From Phytophthora hibernalis (Eukaryota > Oomycota > Peronosporomycetes > Peronosporales > Peronosporaceae), in assembly GCA_012656075.1 (NCBI GenBank), contig JAAKBF010000078.1:1-64000 (forward strand): DNA of 64,000 nt. Direction: 5' to 3'. Position numbers and translations under genes: made by a program. Numbering within the stretch: the stretch's first letter is position 1; each line of letters begins with the position of its first letter. The notes beneath the pieces were generated by a model that was not told the DNA's origin, ran no database searches, and saw only the letters and a list, made by a program, of their open reading frames with translations. Shown here piece by piece: positions 32,782 through 43,272 of the stretch.

Positions 32782-33606
32782 TCAAGAACGCCGCCCGATG
32801 GCATACAGTAGAAGGTTGGTGATGGCATCTTGGTACAGCGCCGCGTTATCCTCCGGCTCACGAACATGCGTCCTGCTAGGACTCGCCACCACAGGTACTT
32901 CCTGAACCTGAGCCGGAGGATAACGAACATGCGTCCTGCTAGGACTCGCCACCATAGGTTCTTCCTGAACCTGTTGAACTCCATAGTTCGGGTCCGCAGC
33001 AGCCTCACTACGTGAGGTAGAAACCTCATTATCCCCAGCATACTCCGACGACGCCAACAGCTCCAACATCGACTCTGATCCCGTCTCCGCCACCTCTAGC
33101 ATCGACTCTGACCCCGTCTCCGGTATCTCCATCCCCTCTGAGTCTCCATTGACCCGAACATCACTGCCAATGCTACTAGCAGCGTCTCCATTGTCTGTTG
33201 AGGCAGGCAAGAGCCCGAATCTTCTACGATAGCGATAGTACCATCCACTGGACGCCTTGAAGTCCCCCATCTCCTCGTAGTTCCTGGCCAGAATCCGCGC
33301 CTTCTCTCGGACCTGCATGGGCGGAAGCTGCGAGCCTCCGCTACGAATCCAACTGAGCAGCTGCTGGTCGAACTTCTTCGTGCGCTCCATGTGGCCTCTG
33401 CGTCTCTCGCGACTGCCGCCAGACTCACAGCGAGCGCGGATTTTGGTGGCGTTGGCTTCCCTTCGCCACAAGCGGATCGTGGACTCACTCACGTCGTACG
33501 TGGCCGCTAGCTCCACGTGCGTCACCTGCGGGTTCTGTCGCGCGTAGTCGATGATCTCCAGCCTCTCGCCGTCTGTAAGTCGCCGTCCGCGGCCCTGCTT
33601 GCCCAT
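32782..33606 (-). CDS. CENP-B/pogo-type helix-turn-helix protein without a DDE domain
   Basis: The ATG at 33606 (MGKQGRGRRLTDGERLEIID) fits best; the open frame extends upstream but without a conserved region. Residues about 10-50 form a Psq-like HTH (THVELAATYDVSESTIRLWR). A second CENP-B/Tc5-type HTH follows at about 75-130 (QQLLSWIRSGGSQLPPMQVR, then FKASSGWYYRYRRRFGL). The rest is Ser/Glu-rich with two internal repeats, and the protein ends at residue 274 without any DDE catalytic core. A single exon in a 1.2-kb gap between two housekeeping genes, it looks like a domesticated or truncated transposase DNA-binding part. I see no inverted ends around it. Likely a nuclear DNA-binding protein; target unknown. 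Confidence 0.75.
   Translation of the reverse strand: MGKQGRGRRLTDGERLEIIDYARQNPQVTHVELAATYDVSESTIRLWRREANATKIRARCESGGSRERRRGHMERTKKFDQQLLSWIRSGGSQLPPMQVREKARILARNYEEMGDFKASSGWYYRYRRRFGLLPASTDNGDAASSIGSDVRVNGDSEGMEIPETGSESMLEVAETGSESMLELLASSEYAGDNEVSTSRSEAAADPNYGVQQVQEEPMVASPSRTHVRYPPAQVQEVPVVASPSRTHVREPEDNAALYQDAITNLLLYAIGRRS
32844..33115. repeat. internal coding repeats of 63 bp and 33 bp plus a 16-bp inverted repeat
   Basis: Two 63-bp direct copies (starts at 32861 and 32924) encode VASPSRTHVR units. Two 33-bp copies (starts at 33067 and 33100) encode GSESMLE units. CGTTATCCTCCGGCTC at 32844-32859 is exactly inverted at 32910-32925, flanking the first 63-bp copy. Both direct repeats keep the reading frame of the HTH protein. 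Confidence 0.85.
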
Positions 33607-33770
33607 ACTAAACGTGTTCTTGGGCGTCAATTTGAAGGTGACTCTTGTAGCGCATACCACGGTCAACGAATATGCCGTCCAAAGGGTTTTGGTACCGCCA
33701 AAATGGTACCACTGTCCCTCGGGGGAAGTCTGCCACATTCGCTAACGTTGCCGCTACAGGAGACTTAAGC

Positions 33771-36695
33771 ATGAACCGGCAGACGTTGGCCGAGGCCACG
33801 AGTCTGCACGACGGCCCCGTGCCCGTGTACCTCATGGAGGAGATCGCGAGTGCGTAGCTTGCTTGCTGCAACTTAACGACTGTCCCGCAACTGATCCTCT
33901 GTCTTATGTTGCAGACTCGAGTAAGGCCAGCGCGCGCGACGCGGAGAAGATCGCCGACTTCGTGCTGGGCAGACTGAACAAGAGCAACTTAAACGTGAAG
34001 CTCAAGGCGCTGCAGATCATCTCGGTGCGTAGGTCTGGATTAATGAAGCTTGTGGAGGATTATTGACGGATTTTTGCTGCAGTTTTGCATCCGAGAGGGA
34101 GGTCCCGCCTTCACGGAGGCTATTCGCGAGGAGGATCAGGAGCTGTCGGCCTATTTACGTGCGTGTGGAGATATTAGGATGAAGTGGAGAGGGAAGTCTG
34201 ACGTTTGGGGTGCTGTGCAGAGTTCTCGGGCCCTCCGGACCCCGTGTACGGAGATGAAAAATATCGCCGCATCCGCGTGGCGTCGCAGGTTTGGAGTGTT
34301 ATTTGGGTCGGAAGCTTATCCTGTGATGGTGTGAGGACTCACTCGTCTTGTCGTTGTTGCAATAGGAAGCGCTCGTGTGTCTGAATGACGGATTCCTGTC
34401 GAGGAGGAACGAGGAACCTCCCCAGCAGCAACAGCAACAGCAACAGGCGCCTCAGGCTGCGAATACTTGGCAGGCACCGCAGCAAGACAATGCTCCGTCG
34501 TATGGAAATGACAATGGCAGTGGAGCTTACAACCAGGGTGGCCAGCCTGAACGCCAGCACTCCAGCGTCGGTGGATCGTGGGGACAGCCACAACCTTCAG
34601 GATCGTCGTTTAGGCCGCCACCGTATCAAGATACCCCGCCTGGAGGCTATAATGGATCCGCTGCTGGTGGTTACAATGGCTCCAGCGGTGGAGGATACAA
34701 TGCTCCATCTGGTGGAGGATATAATGGTCCCCCTAGCGGAGGATACAATGTACCTGCTGGTGGAGGCTACAATGGCCCTCCTGGTGGAGGTAGCAGTATC
34801 TATGGTGGGGGAAACGGCAGCTATGGTGGGGGTGGACAACGTGGCGGTAACTCTGGCGGCTACGGCTGCAACCAAAACAGCCAGCAGGGTGGGTACGCAC
34901 AGAACGCGCCACAGCAGCAGGCTAGTGGTTTTGACTCGTGGTCGTCCGCGTCCGGATCTGGGCTAGCCTCGAAGAGCTCCGGTGCCGGTGTCTGGAGCAG
35001 CACAGGTTATCAGAAGAAGGACCCTGCAATGGAGAACGAGCCGCGCTACAACCCCGCTACAAAGCGAGACAACCGTCCAACGGTTTTGGTGGGCCACTCG
35101 CTTAATTTCCCCAAGCCGGCGGGTGGCTTTGGGACTAGCAATACCGGTGCAACATCAGGGCTGGGGGATTTAACAGCGGCACCTACAACCCGAACGCTGT
35201 CCGTGGTGCAAGTGCTGGAACTTCCGGCGGGAATTCGTATAACCCGAACGCCATGGGCGGCAGTGCGCGTGGTGGCTTCGGCGGTCACCAATCAGGGGGC
35301 GCTCCTTCTTATGGTGATAACGTGAACCGCATGTCCAGTGGTAGCTCCCACCGCATTAGTAGCATGGGTCTTCCCGTAAACGGCCAGCCACTCAATGATG
35401 CGCCGACGACAGCCCTTGGTAAGAAGGCGGAAGTATTGAAAAAGATGGGTTCGGCTGCGTTGGAGAAGTGGGATCGCCGCAATATGGACAAGTCGATGGC
35501 TTCATCGTTGGCTGACCATGATGAGCTTCGTGCTGGCCCACAAGTAATTGACCATGGTTACTACCAACCAAACGCCCAACAGGGAGCCGGTGGAGGTGAC
35601 ACCAGCAGGTACGACCATCGTGGTGAGTTCTGCTCTGAACTAGTTTTTTCTAATTTGATCGGTGCTGTTGCGTAGGGACTATGAGCGCACAATGATTGAC
35701 AATTTGTGCGCACCCGCGGGGCTTTCGCGCGCACCGCCTGCAGATGGGTTGAAGCGCTTTGTCGATCTTGCGCAAACGCTGGATGCACAAACTATTGGTG
35801 ACATTCTGCTTGACAAGTTGGAAGATGATACCTGGCAAGTTCGCTTGAAAGGTTTGCACGTGGTGTTGGCATTGCTGGCTTCTCCCAGTGCTGCGCCATA
35901 CCAGGAGTTTTTCGAGGAGAACGTGGAAGTTATTGAGGAGGTTCGTCCTGCATCTCTAATGCATTAGCAACCTCATGGGTATTCTGATCAATGTGCTAAC
36001 ATAGCATGGTTAAACTTGCCTCCAATTTGTCCAGCTGCGAAAGGATGGCAAGCCTAGCGTGGTATCGAAGGCGCTGCAGGTTCTGCGTATACTTGGATAT
36101 GCGGACGAAACGGACCAGGCCCCTCCCCAGGCAAGCAGCAAGCGCTCAGGCAGCACTCGCGCTCAGCGTGGTAGCCCTACGAAGAACCGCGTCCAGCAAC
36201 CGCAGCAAGAAGTTGACCTTCTTGGCTTTGGTTCACTCAGCCTTGAGTCGTCTGCCGGCCCAGTTGAGCAAAGCTTGCACGGTTCTGCCGACCTTCTTGG
36301 CTCTCCTATCCGTTCTCAGCCACCACCTGCCCCTGCACCTCCTCAAGAAATTTCGGTACGTCCGGTGTCCTGACTTGTACTGTGGATGGTTTTATTAACC
36401 GTCTTTTGTTTCGTGTATGTTTTTGTTTCTGTAGTTACTTGATGGCTTTGATACACTAGGAAGCTCAACTTCGTCCAACCCATCCTACGCTCAGCAACAG
36501 CCACCGCAGCAACAATATTTCCAGCAGCCAGAGCAGGATGAGCGCGCTAAGGCGTTGAGCCATTTTGGAAAGGACCTTTTCGCCATTGCTAACTCGCCTC
36601 GAAGTGCAGGGATGGCAGCAGCCACAGCACTGCCTCCAGGGGGCCCTGATGGTGCACGCCTTAGCGGTGGACAGTCAGCATTCAACTTCATGTAG
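33771..36695 (+). CDS. tepsin-like AP-4 accessory protein (ENTH and VHS-like domains)
   Basis: Tepsin binds the AP-4 adaptor on trans-Golgi vesicles. The ATG at 33771 begins MNRQTLAEATSLHDGPVPVY, matching the tepsin ENTH start. The ENTH domain continues over several exons: ARDAEKIADFVLGRLNKSNL, FCIREGGPAFTEAIREEDQE, then FSGPPDPVYGDEKYRRIRVA and EALVCLNDGF. A long linker rich in Gln, Gly, Tyr and Asn follows (34400-35300), then the second helical (VHS-like) domain: MIDNLCAPAGLSRAP, ILLDKLEDDTWQVRLKGLHV and VVSKALQVLRILGYADE. Short motifs near the end (LLGFGSLSLES, LLDGFDTLG) could bind AP-4 subunits. One base is missing in GGG at 35158-35160; adding it restores the frame. Ends QSAFNFM at 36695. 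Confidence 0.85.
34642..34785 (+). repeat. six 24-bp coding repeats (GGYN-type octapeptide)
   Basis: Within the tepsin-like gene the octapeptide GGYNGPPG and variants (GGYNGSAA, GGYNGSSG, GGYNAPSG, GGYNGPPS, GGYNVPAG) recur six times in register. It is a low-complexity, prion-like Gly/Tyr/Asn stretch in the linker between the two folded domains, and probably varies in copy number between strains. Confidence 0.9.
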
Positions 36696-36893
36696 ACCTT
36701 TATCGTCTGAGTGGATCAACCCAGAAGTGTTCATACATACGATGAAATGAAACCTAGGGCATGAAAAAGAAATCACTTGACTATTATAATGCTCTCCACA
36801 TGCACATTCTGGGACCATCGCGATAGATTCGTGTCGTCTGAAGCGGACGTCTGCTGTCGGTAGTCGGTAGGTAGCCATCCAGCAGAGACCAGC

Positions 36894-39800
36894 TTACGCT
36901 CGAATACGCTTCTTTGAGGGACCATTGACTGCACCACTCGGTTTGCGCTTCGACTGCTTCCCGCAAGCAATAAACCGATCGGGGTCCCACAATTCTTGGC
37001 GAATCATGTTATACGGGCCGTTCAGAATGACCATAACCTTCGTGTCGCGATGGTACGAAAGCCCAGTGATGAGTTTAGGTGTGATGAGGAAGTATTGTGG
37101 CAGCTTGCTACCGCAAGACGACTTGGTGATGCGTTGGAACACCTTCCGCTCATTGTACACGTCCATGCCCTGATTGATCTCATCAACCACCCGGAATGGG
37201 CACTTTGTGAGACTTTGTAGAGCCATCAAGTACATGATTGTTCCGACAGATTTTTCCTACACAACAATGTCAGTAAGATAAGAGCTTAAACACTGAACAC
37301 CGACACATGAATGCTCGACGTACTCCTCCAGACTGCTCCTCCGCAGTCATGGTCGACAACTTTGTGTTCTTTCGGAACTGCGCACGACGTTGAATGCCCC
37401 ATTTCGCAACATCCTACACGTTAAAAATCAAATTAAGTGCCATCGTATCAGAGCAGCACTGTGTATCTGACTGGGCCGAATTGATTGCTTACCGGGTCTT
37501 CGTCGTCCAACACGATTTCACCGACACAACCGATGTCCTTGAAAAACTCTTTGAAGGAGGAGTCGATGTGATACACCACTTCCTTGAGTTTGGTGTGCCA
37601 CTCTCCCTATCGTTCATATCAGCATCAGCTGTGCTTGGGTTAAAACGACACCATACGAGACAACGCACCTTGATTCCGTTGATCTTGTCTTCTCCATGGG
37701 TAACAAAACTCTCAAGGTCTGCCAGGCGAGCCTCGTCATCACGGATTTCGTCGCACACGCGTTCGTAAAGTTCACGAATACTCCTGTCGCCGCGGAAGCA
37801 TTCCAGAGCTGCTTTGTTGTTTTCAATTTTTCCGTGCAATTCATCCAGATCATCTGGAAGTTGGCTGAACCGTTCTTCGTATTCCTCCCATGGGGCCTCT
37901 TCTTCAGCTTTGCGCTTCAAATCCATTGCCTTCCTGGCGGTAATCATCAGGGTTTCTTTTGCAAGCTTGTAAGCCTCCTTGAGGTCCCTGTGCATATGAG
38001 TTGTATTATCAACTAAATTACGAAAAATTACAAGAAAGCCACAAGCATGCAGTACTTACCGGAGTGTGGCTTCAGTCTGTTTCAGGTATTTTTCTGTGAA
38101 GTCAACTCGAACTTGCTGTGTGCCGAGTTGCAATGATAAGCACGCCTCACGTGCACTAGCCTTGAATATATGTTTAGAAAGTTGGAGACAATGTTTAATC
38201 TGCTGTGCTTGCCTATAAACGAAAAACATTCAAGGAAAACGTAGGGTCAGGTCAGCACAGGCGCCACATATCACGCTCACAAAGCTTCAGCTTACTTTGA
38301 CGCTTGATTTGTCAGCTTTCGCGTCAGAGCTTCTTCCTTGCTCGACACATCCTATAAAGAAAACGATGGGCATCCATCCGTTAGTAGACATCAAGTCATT
38401 TAAGGTATGTCGCACTTACCTGCGCCAGCTCACTCTGAAGTGAGTAAATCTTGTTGTCTCCTGTGCGATTTTATCATCCAAGCGAATGATTGCCTTCCGC
38501 TGAGAGCGAATTTCTGTGATGCGGTGTTGAACCTTCCTCTTCTCTTCGGCATACAGTTTTTCTTCCTCTTTGAGAGCAGTAATCTACGTGTAGAATAAAC
38601 CATTAGTCTGTGTTAGAGAATCGATCCACTAGGAATCTGCGAGATCGTCCCACATTCGCACCTCTCGTTGGATATCGTGTTCTCTGGATTTCAATTGATC
38701 CAACACCTGCTTCATTTCGGCTTTTGCCTCTTCATTGGAAGATGAAGCTGCCAACAAACGGGGTTTAACAGATCGTTTGTACGCGTTGTTACGTTCCGGT
38801 TGCCATACTTTGACACTGCACAGGTAATGTGAGCAGTGAGTCGCACGTTTAGAATGCAAATCTAGCACATGAGCGACCACGAACCTGAGGTCACATATTT
38901 CTTGTATGGGGTAACGAAGGCAGCCTTTCGGTCTTGTGACGCAATCTCGGAAAAAATATGACCACCGCGGTTGATAATGTCTTCTGTCTGTTGGGATCCA
39001 ACCATCACAGTGTGGAGACCTCCATGGGCACGAAGAGCTTCATGTACGATGTCTGGTGCGCTCACCAACTAGTACGCAAAGCAATAGCACATGGCGTCAG
39101 TCCGATCAGCAAGTCAATTTACGACCACAACAAACCTACCTCGTCCAGGAAACCCATCATCCCGTATCTGTCGCGGTAGTCGTTCATCTGAACAGCTGAA
39201 TACGGTCTGTTTACACCGTGGCAAGTACCATTTTCCACGTTCAAAATCGAGGCCTTGATACGGCGGTCTGAACCATTGTTCAGCTCGCGGAGGATGGTGT
39301 TGTAATCCTCGTAACATTCAGTAACGAGAGCTGCCAAAAGCCACTTTGGGAGAGTGTCTTCAACGTACTTCGCGTGAATGGGTTCGTTGAGCTTCATCTA
39401 CGAAATACAAATACCCGTATTAGCAACCGTAAGGGCGTTAACACTAGACTGTATAGCACATGGCTTACCTCGAGGGCAAGAGGCCCCCATACTCTACGTT
39501 TGAGTTTGTCCTGGTTGTGTTTAACCCACTCCGCAGCACGGATGCAGTCTGGATCCGCCCTCTGAAGCGCTAACTGTCGCTGTAGGCTCTCGTTGTCAAG
39601 CTGGTCAAGCTTACTCTGCACCTTCCTCTGCTCATTGTCGCTGTACGAAAGCTCACGCGCGAGTGCTTCTCTCTTACTGCGGATATCCATTTCCTTCGGA
39701 AAATAGAAACAGCGCCTAGAGTTAACAGCCTGTTTAAAATATCAATCACCAGTTGAACGTACCTCCATATCCTTTGCGCGCTGTTGCGTCTCTAATTTTT

Positions 39801-41417
39801 CCTTCTCTCTCTTCAAATCATCATCATTAGCCATTCCTCTGCGCTCCTCCTTCCACTAAAGTATCGAAAAGCAACCACAAAAAGTCAACTCGGGGCCAAA
39901 TTGTGATGAATAACCTGGACCAAATAATACCAACCTCATTCACATCGCGCTCCTGGCGTTCAAGTTTCCGGCGAGTGGAATCATGCTGGTTACGAAGCTC
40001 CTTCACGTCTGACAGGGTTTGACTTTGAGCGCTCTCCATAGTCTCAATCTACAATAATAAAATGATTTGAGTCACACACACTCTCAATACGAATATAATC
40101 GAAGAATTTCCTCGCAATCGCACTCACGTGTTTCTTCTCCTGTCTGATCTTTTCAACGAGCTGACGCTTTTCGTTATCCACCTCCGATTTTCTATGTGGT
40201 GCACGATGCACAACCATCGATTAGCACACCACCAGGGATACAACAACAAGTTCAGGACGCACTCTTTTTCACATCAACCAGCTGAATCTTCTCTTTATCA
40301 AGCAGTTCTTCGAGAGGGGCGATTTTATCGTGGCGTTCATTCTGAAAACATGTAACGTGATGAAGGAATTAGCTTACCATTCCAGGGGCAAATATATAGG
40401 GGACCTTTCAAGAAATGCAGGCTCACATCGATCGCATCTTTACAGCGCCGCTTCTCTAGCTTCTGCTCCTCGACCTCGATTTTCTTTTCCTCGAACTCGA
40501 GCCAATTACACTTTTTCTCCATCACTTCAGTCTATAGAAGACATCGTAGCATACAAAATTGAGTAACGTTCTCGTATACCGCATAGCCCAACGTCCCACT
40601 CACCTCTTCGATGCGGGCTTCGTAGTCTTCGATTCGCTCCACTTCCTTCTCCCGTTGAGCGTTCTCACTCTTCTTCAACTCGAGCGCCGCACGTGCATGA
40701 TCCAGTTCCTACCATAAAAAATCGTCAGCACTAACCCACAAGACACACACTTAACCCTCCAGTGCCTACCCGTCCTTTATCCGACATGCTGTACTGCAGC
40801 TCAATGATCTCGTCGTGCTTGGCCGCCAAGTCGCTGTCCGTGATGGCGTTCTCCGTGGCCTTGAGCAGCTGCACCGCATTCATACGCGAGAACTCGCCCA
40901 CTTTGTCCTGCGGCAGGAACTGGCACAAGTTGTCGATCTGGATCTTGGCCGCCTGCATGATGCCGGCCACGTTCTTGAGCGTCGAGTCCTTGCCGTTCAC
41001 CTGCCACGTGCTCTTGTTGTCTCGGAAGATGTTGCGTCTAATGACCTTGTTGCCTCGCTCGAAGAACAGCTCGATCTCCGTGTAGCCGCTCTCCTTCTCG
41101 TGGCGCACGAACTGCCCCACTTTATCTGCGCGGCCCAGCAGCTAATTCACGTCAGCCTCTCTTTAACTTCCCACTCAAATAAGAAAATACTATTATTAAT
41201 TACGTACGCGGGTGCTGCCTGCCAGGCCCACACAGAGCGCGCAGACAATGGAGCTCTTGCCCGTGCCGTTGGGGCCCAGAATCAGATTCAGACGCGGGCC
41301 AGGGAAGAACTCAGCATCTGAGTATGTGAGGAAGTTGTGCAGCTTGACGCGGAAGATGGAGCCGTCCACGAACTCGTCAGAGCCCTCCGAGGCTGCGCCC
41401 ACCGCGACGTCGCCCAT
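36894..41417 (-). CDS. SMC5: SMC5, structural maintenance of chromosomes protein 5
   Basis: SMC5 pairs with SMC6 in a DNA-repair and topology complex. The ATG at 41417 starts MGDVAVGAASEGSDEFVDGS. VKLHNFLTYSDAEFFPGPRL and the Walker A LGPNGTGKSSIVCALCVGLA follow. Exon 2 has VGQFVRHEKESGYTEIELFF, the SMC5-specific IDNLCQFLPQDKVGEFSRMN and LLKATENAI. A long coiled coil follows over many short exons (40700-39700), then a hinge region (MKLNEPIHAKYVEDTLPKWL and following, about 39400-38900) and the returning coiled coil. The last exons hold the Walker B region, where FRVVDEINQGMDVYNERKVF is visible, and YFLITPKLITGLSYH. The end KRKPSGAVNGPSKKRIRA looks like a nuclear localisation signal. About fifteen introns; no frame break noticed. 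Confidence 0.95.
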
Positions 41418-41558
41418 AGTAAAACGCTTTGTGAGCTTTTCCCGCGAAAAATACAATATTGTGTCTCTCACATAAGATAGTGTCCACCACGTAACCTATG
41501 TTTGCCACAGAATTTACGTACGATACACTATTTTCCATTATTGTTTACAATTGCAGTG

Positions 41559-43152
41559 ATGGCGTCCAAGCTGGTGGCTCGTGCGGCGCGGCGTTCAGTG
41601 CCTTTGACGCGCATCAGCAAGCGTCAGGCGCTTCTCAAGACGGTGCCGATGCGCAGCTGCAACTCGCTGTTCGTGCCGCCGCCGCAGACGCCGTTTACGG
41701 CCTTCGAGCTGCTGTTCCTGGGCACGGGCGCCGGCTCTCCGTCCGTGCGGCGCAGTCCTACAGGTGTGTGTCTGCGTCTGGCGCGCAGCAATTGGATGTT
41801 CGACTGCGCTGAAGGAAGTCTGCGACAGCTGATCAAGAGCATCGTGCGCGTGCCGCTCACCACCAAGTTCTTCGTGACGCACTTGCATGGAGATCATCTC
41901 TACGGCCTGCCCGGAATTCTGTGCACACTGGACAACCATAACGCAGAGTACAAGGACCCGCAGACGAAGGAGAAGGCCCCGAGACCTATTGAGGTATACG
42001 GACCGCTGGGACTATTTGCCTACTTGAACACGGCGTTCGCTACGAGCAGCACGTGGCTCGCGAACTTGAGCATCACGGTGCATGAGTTGGTGTGTCCTGA
42101 AATGCTCGCCAAGACGTCGGCGCATGAGAAATTCATGCGTGACGCACCCAAACATCCGGTGAGTAAGTGGGTTGGGAGATGTACTTTGTGGCGGTTGCTG
42201 ACGTGATGCTTGATTGTTTAGAGTCTTACACGGAAATGGATTCATGCCGAGTCGGACGGGAATGGCGACGTTTGGAACGTGCTTGATGATGGCAAGTGTA
42301 TTGTGAAAGCTGCGACGTTGAAACACACAGTTACGAGCTTTGGGTATGGAAGTTCCCCCTAAAGCATGATTTTATGAAGGGATTTAATCTAACGCGGGTT
42401 TGTTGTGAACTCGACAGATATGTGATTGAGGAGTATCCTGTTCCCGGAAAACTGAATATGGATGCACTTCGCACTCGTGGACTGCCGCCTGGACCGAAAT
42501 ATCGTACTCTCAAATATGGTGGAAGTGTAGAGTTGCCCAATGGTGAAATGCTTCATGCGTCCGAGGTTCGTGAATCAACTCTCAAATGCCGCCAAGTGTA
42601 AAGTCTTACATACGACGTGTATTGCTCCAGGTGACTGGTCCGACGGCACGAGGGCGTAAGGTGGCCATTCTCGGTGATTCTGCGGACTCCTCGCGAATGT
42701 TTGACATCGCTCAGGACTGCGACGTACGTCGTCTGGGTAATTGTGCTTATATTTCATGATCACCTTTACTAATATACCGGGGGTGTCATGCTTCTAACAG
42801 GTTTTGGTTCATGAAGCGACACTTAGCCATGAAATGGTGACGCAGGTACGGGTCGAGTGATGTGTCTTAGCAAAATGATCAACCGTTCGTCTAACGACTT
42901 TCGTTCATTTCTCAGGCTGTGCATCGAGGGCACTCAACAGCTCGTATGGCAGGGTACGCAGCCAAGAAGATGAACGCGACACTGCTCGCATTGACGCACT
43001 TCAGTCATCGCTTCCGACACTGGTCTGCCGGCTTCAACGCTCGCACAACTCTTCACCTCGCATTGGAAGCCCAAGAATCATTTGGACGACGAGCAATTGT
43101 ACCTGCATCCGACTTCTTACGCATTCCAATCCCGCGCAAGCCTCATGAATAG
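41559..43152 (+). CDS. tRNase Z, short form (ELAC1-like)
   Basis: A metallo-beta-lactamase-fold endonuclease that removes tRNA 3' trailers. The ATG at 41559 (MASKLVARAARRSVPLTRIS) gives an Arg-rich, Ser-containing N-terminus that could target mitochondria. Catalytic blocks in order: FLGTGAGSPSVRRSPTGVCL, MFDCAEGSLRQLIKS, FVTHLHGDHLYGLPGIL (zinc motif HxHxDH, about 41885), ILGDSADSSRMF, VLVHEATLSHEM and GHSTARMAGYAAKKM, then LTHFSHRF. Exons after about 42165 are separated by introns of 50-100 nt. Length (about 400 residues) and lack of an N-terminal pseudo-domain make it the short form. It starts 142 bases from SMC5, head-to-head, and ends 121 bases from the pyruvate kinase stop. Confidence 0.93.
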
Positions 43153-43272
43153 AGAGTACCCCTAGCATTAGATAGATAATCACATAGACGTCCCAGCCAG
43201 ATTCACCTTCATCCGTATTCGATGCAATAATGGTTGGAGAACAAAAACCAAAATTCCTGTAGTGGCGTTCGA

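Noticed and set aside
33687..33712. GGTACC-containing inverted pair (TTGGTACCGCCAAAATGGTACC)
   Set aside because: The arms are only 7-8 bases and no partner end exists on the other side of the HTH gene, so it is not evidence of transposon ends.
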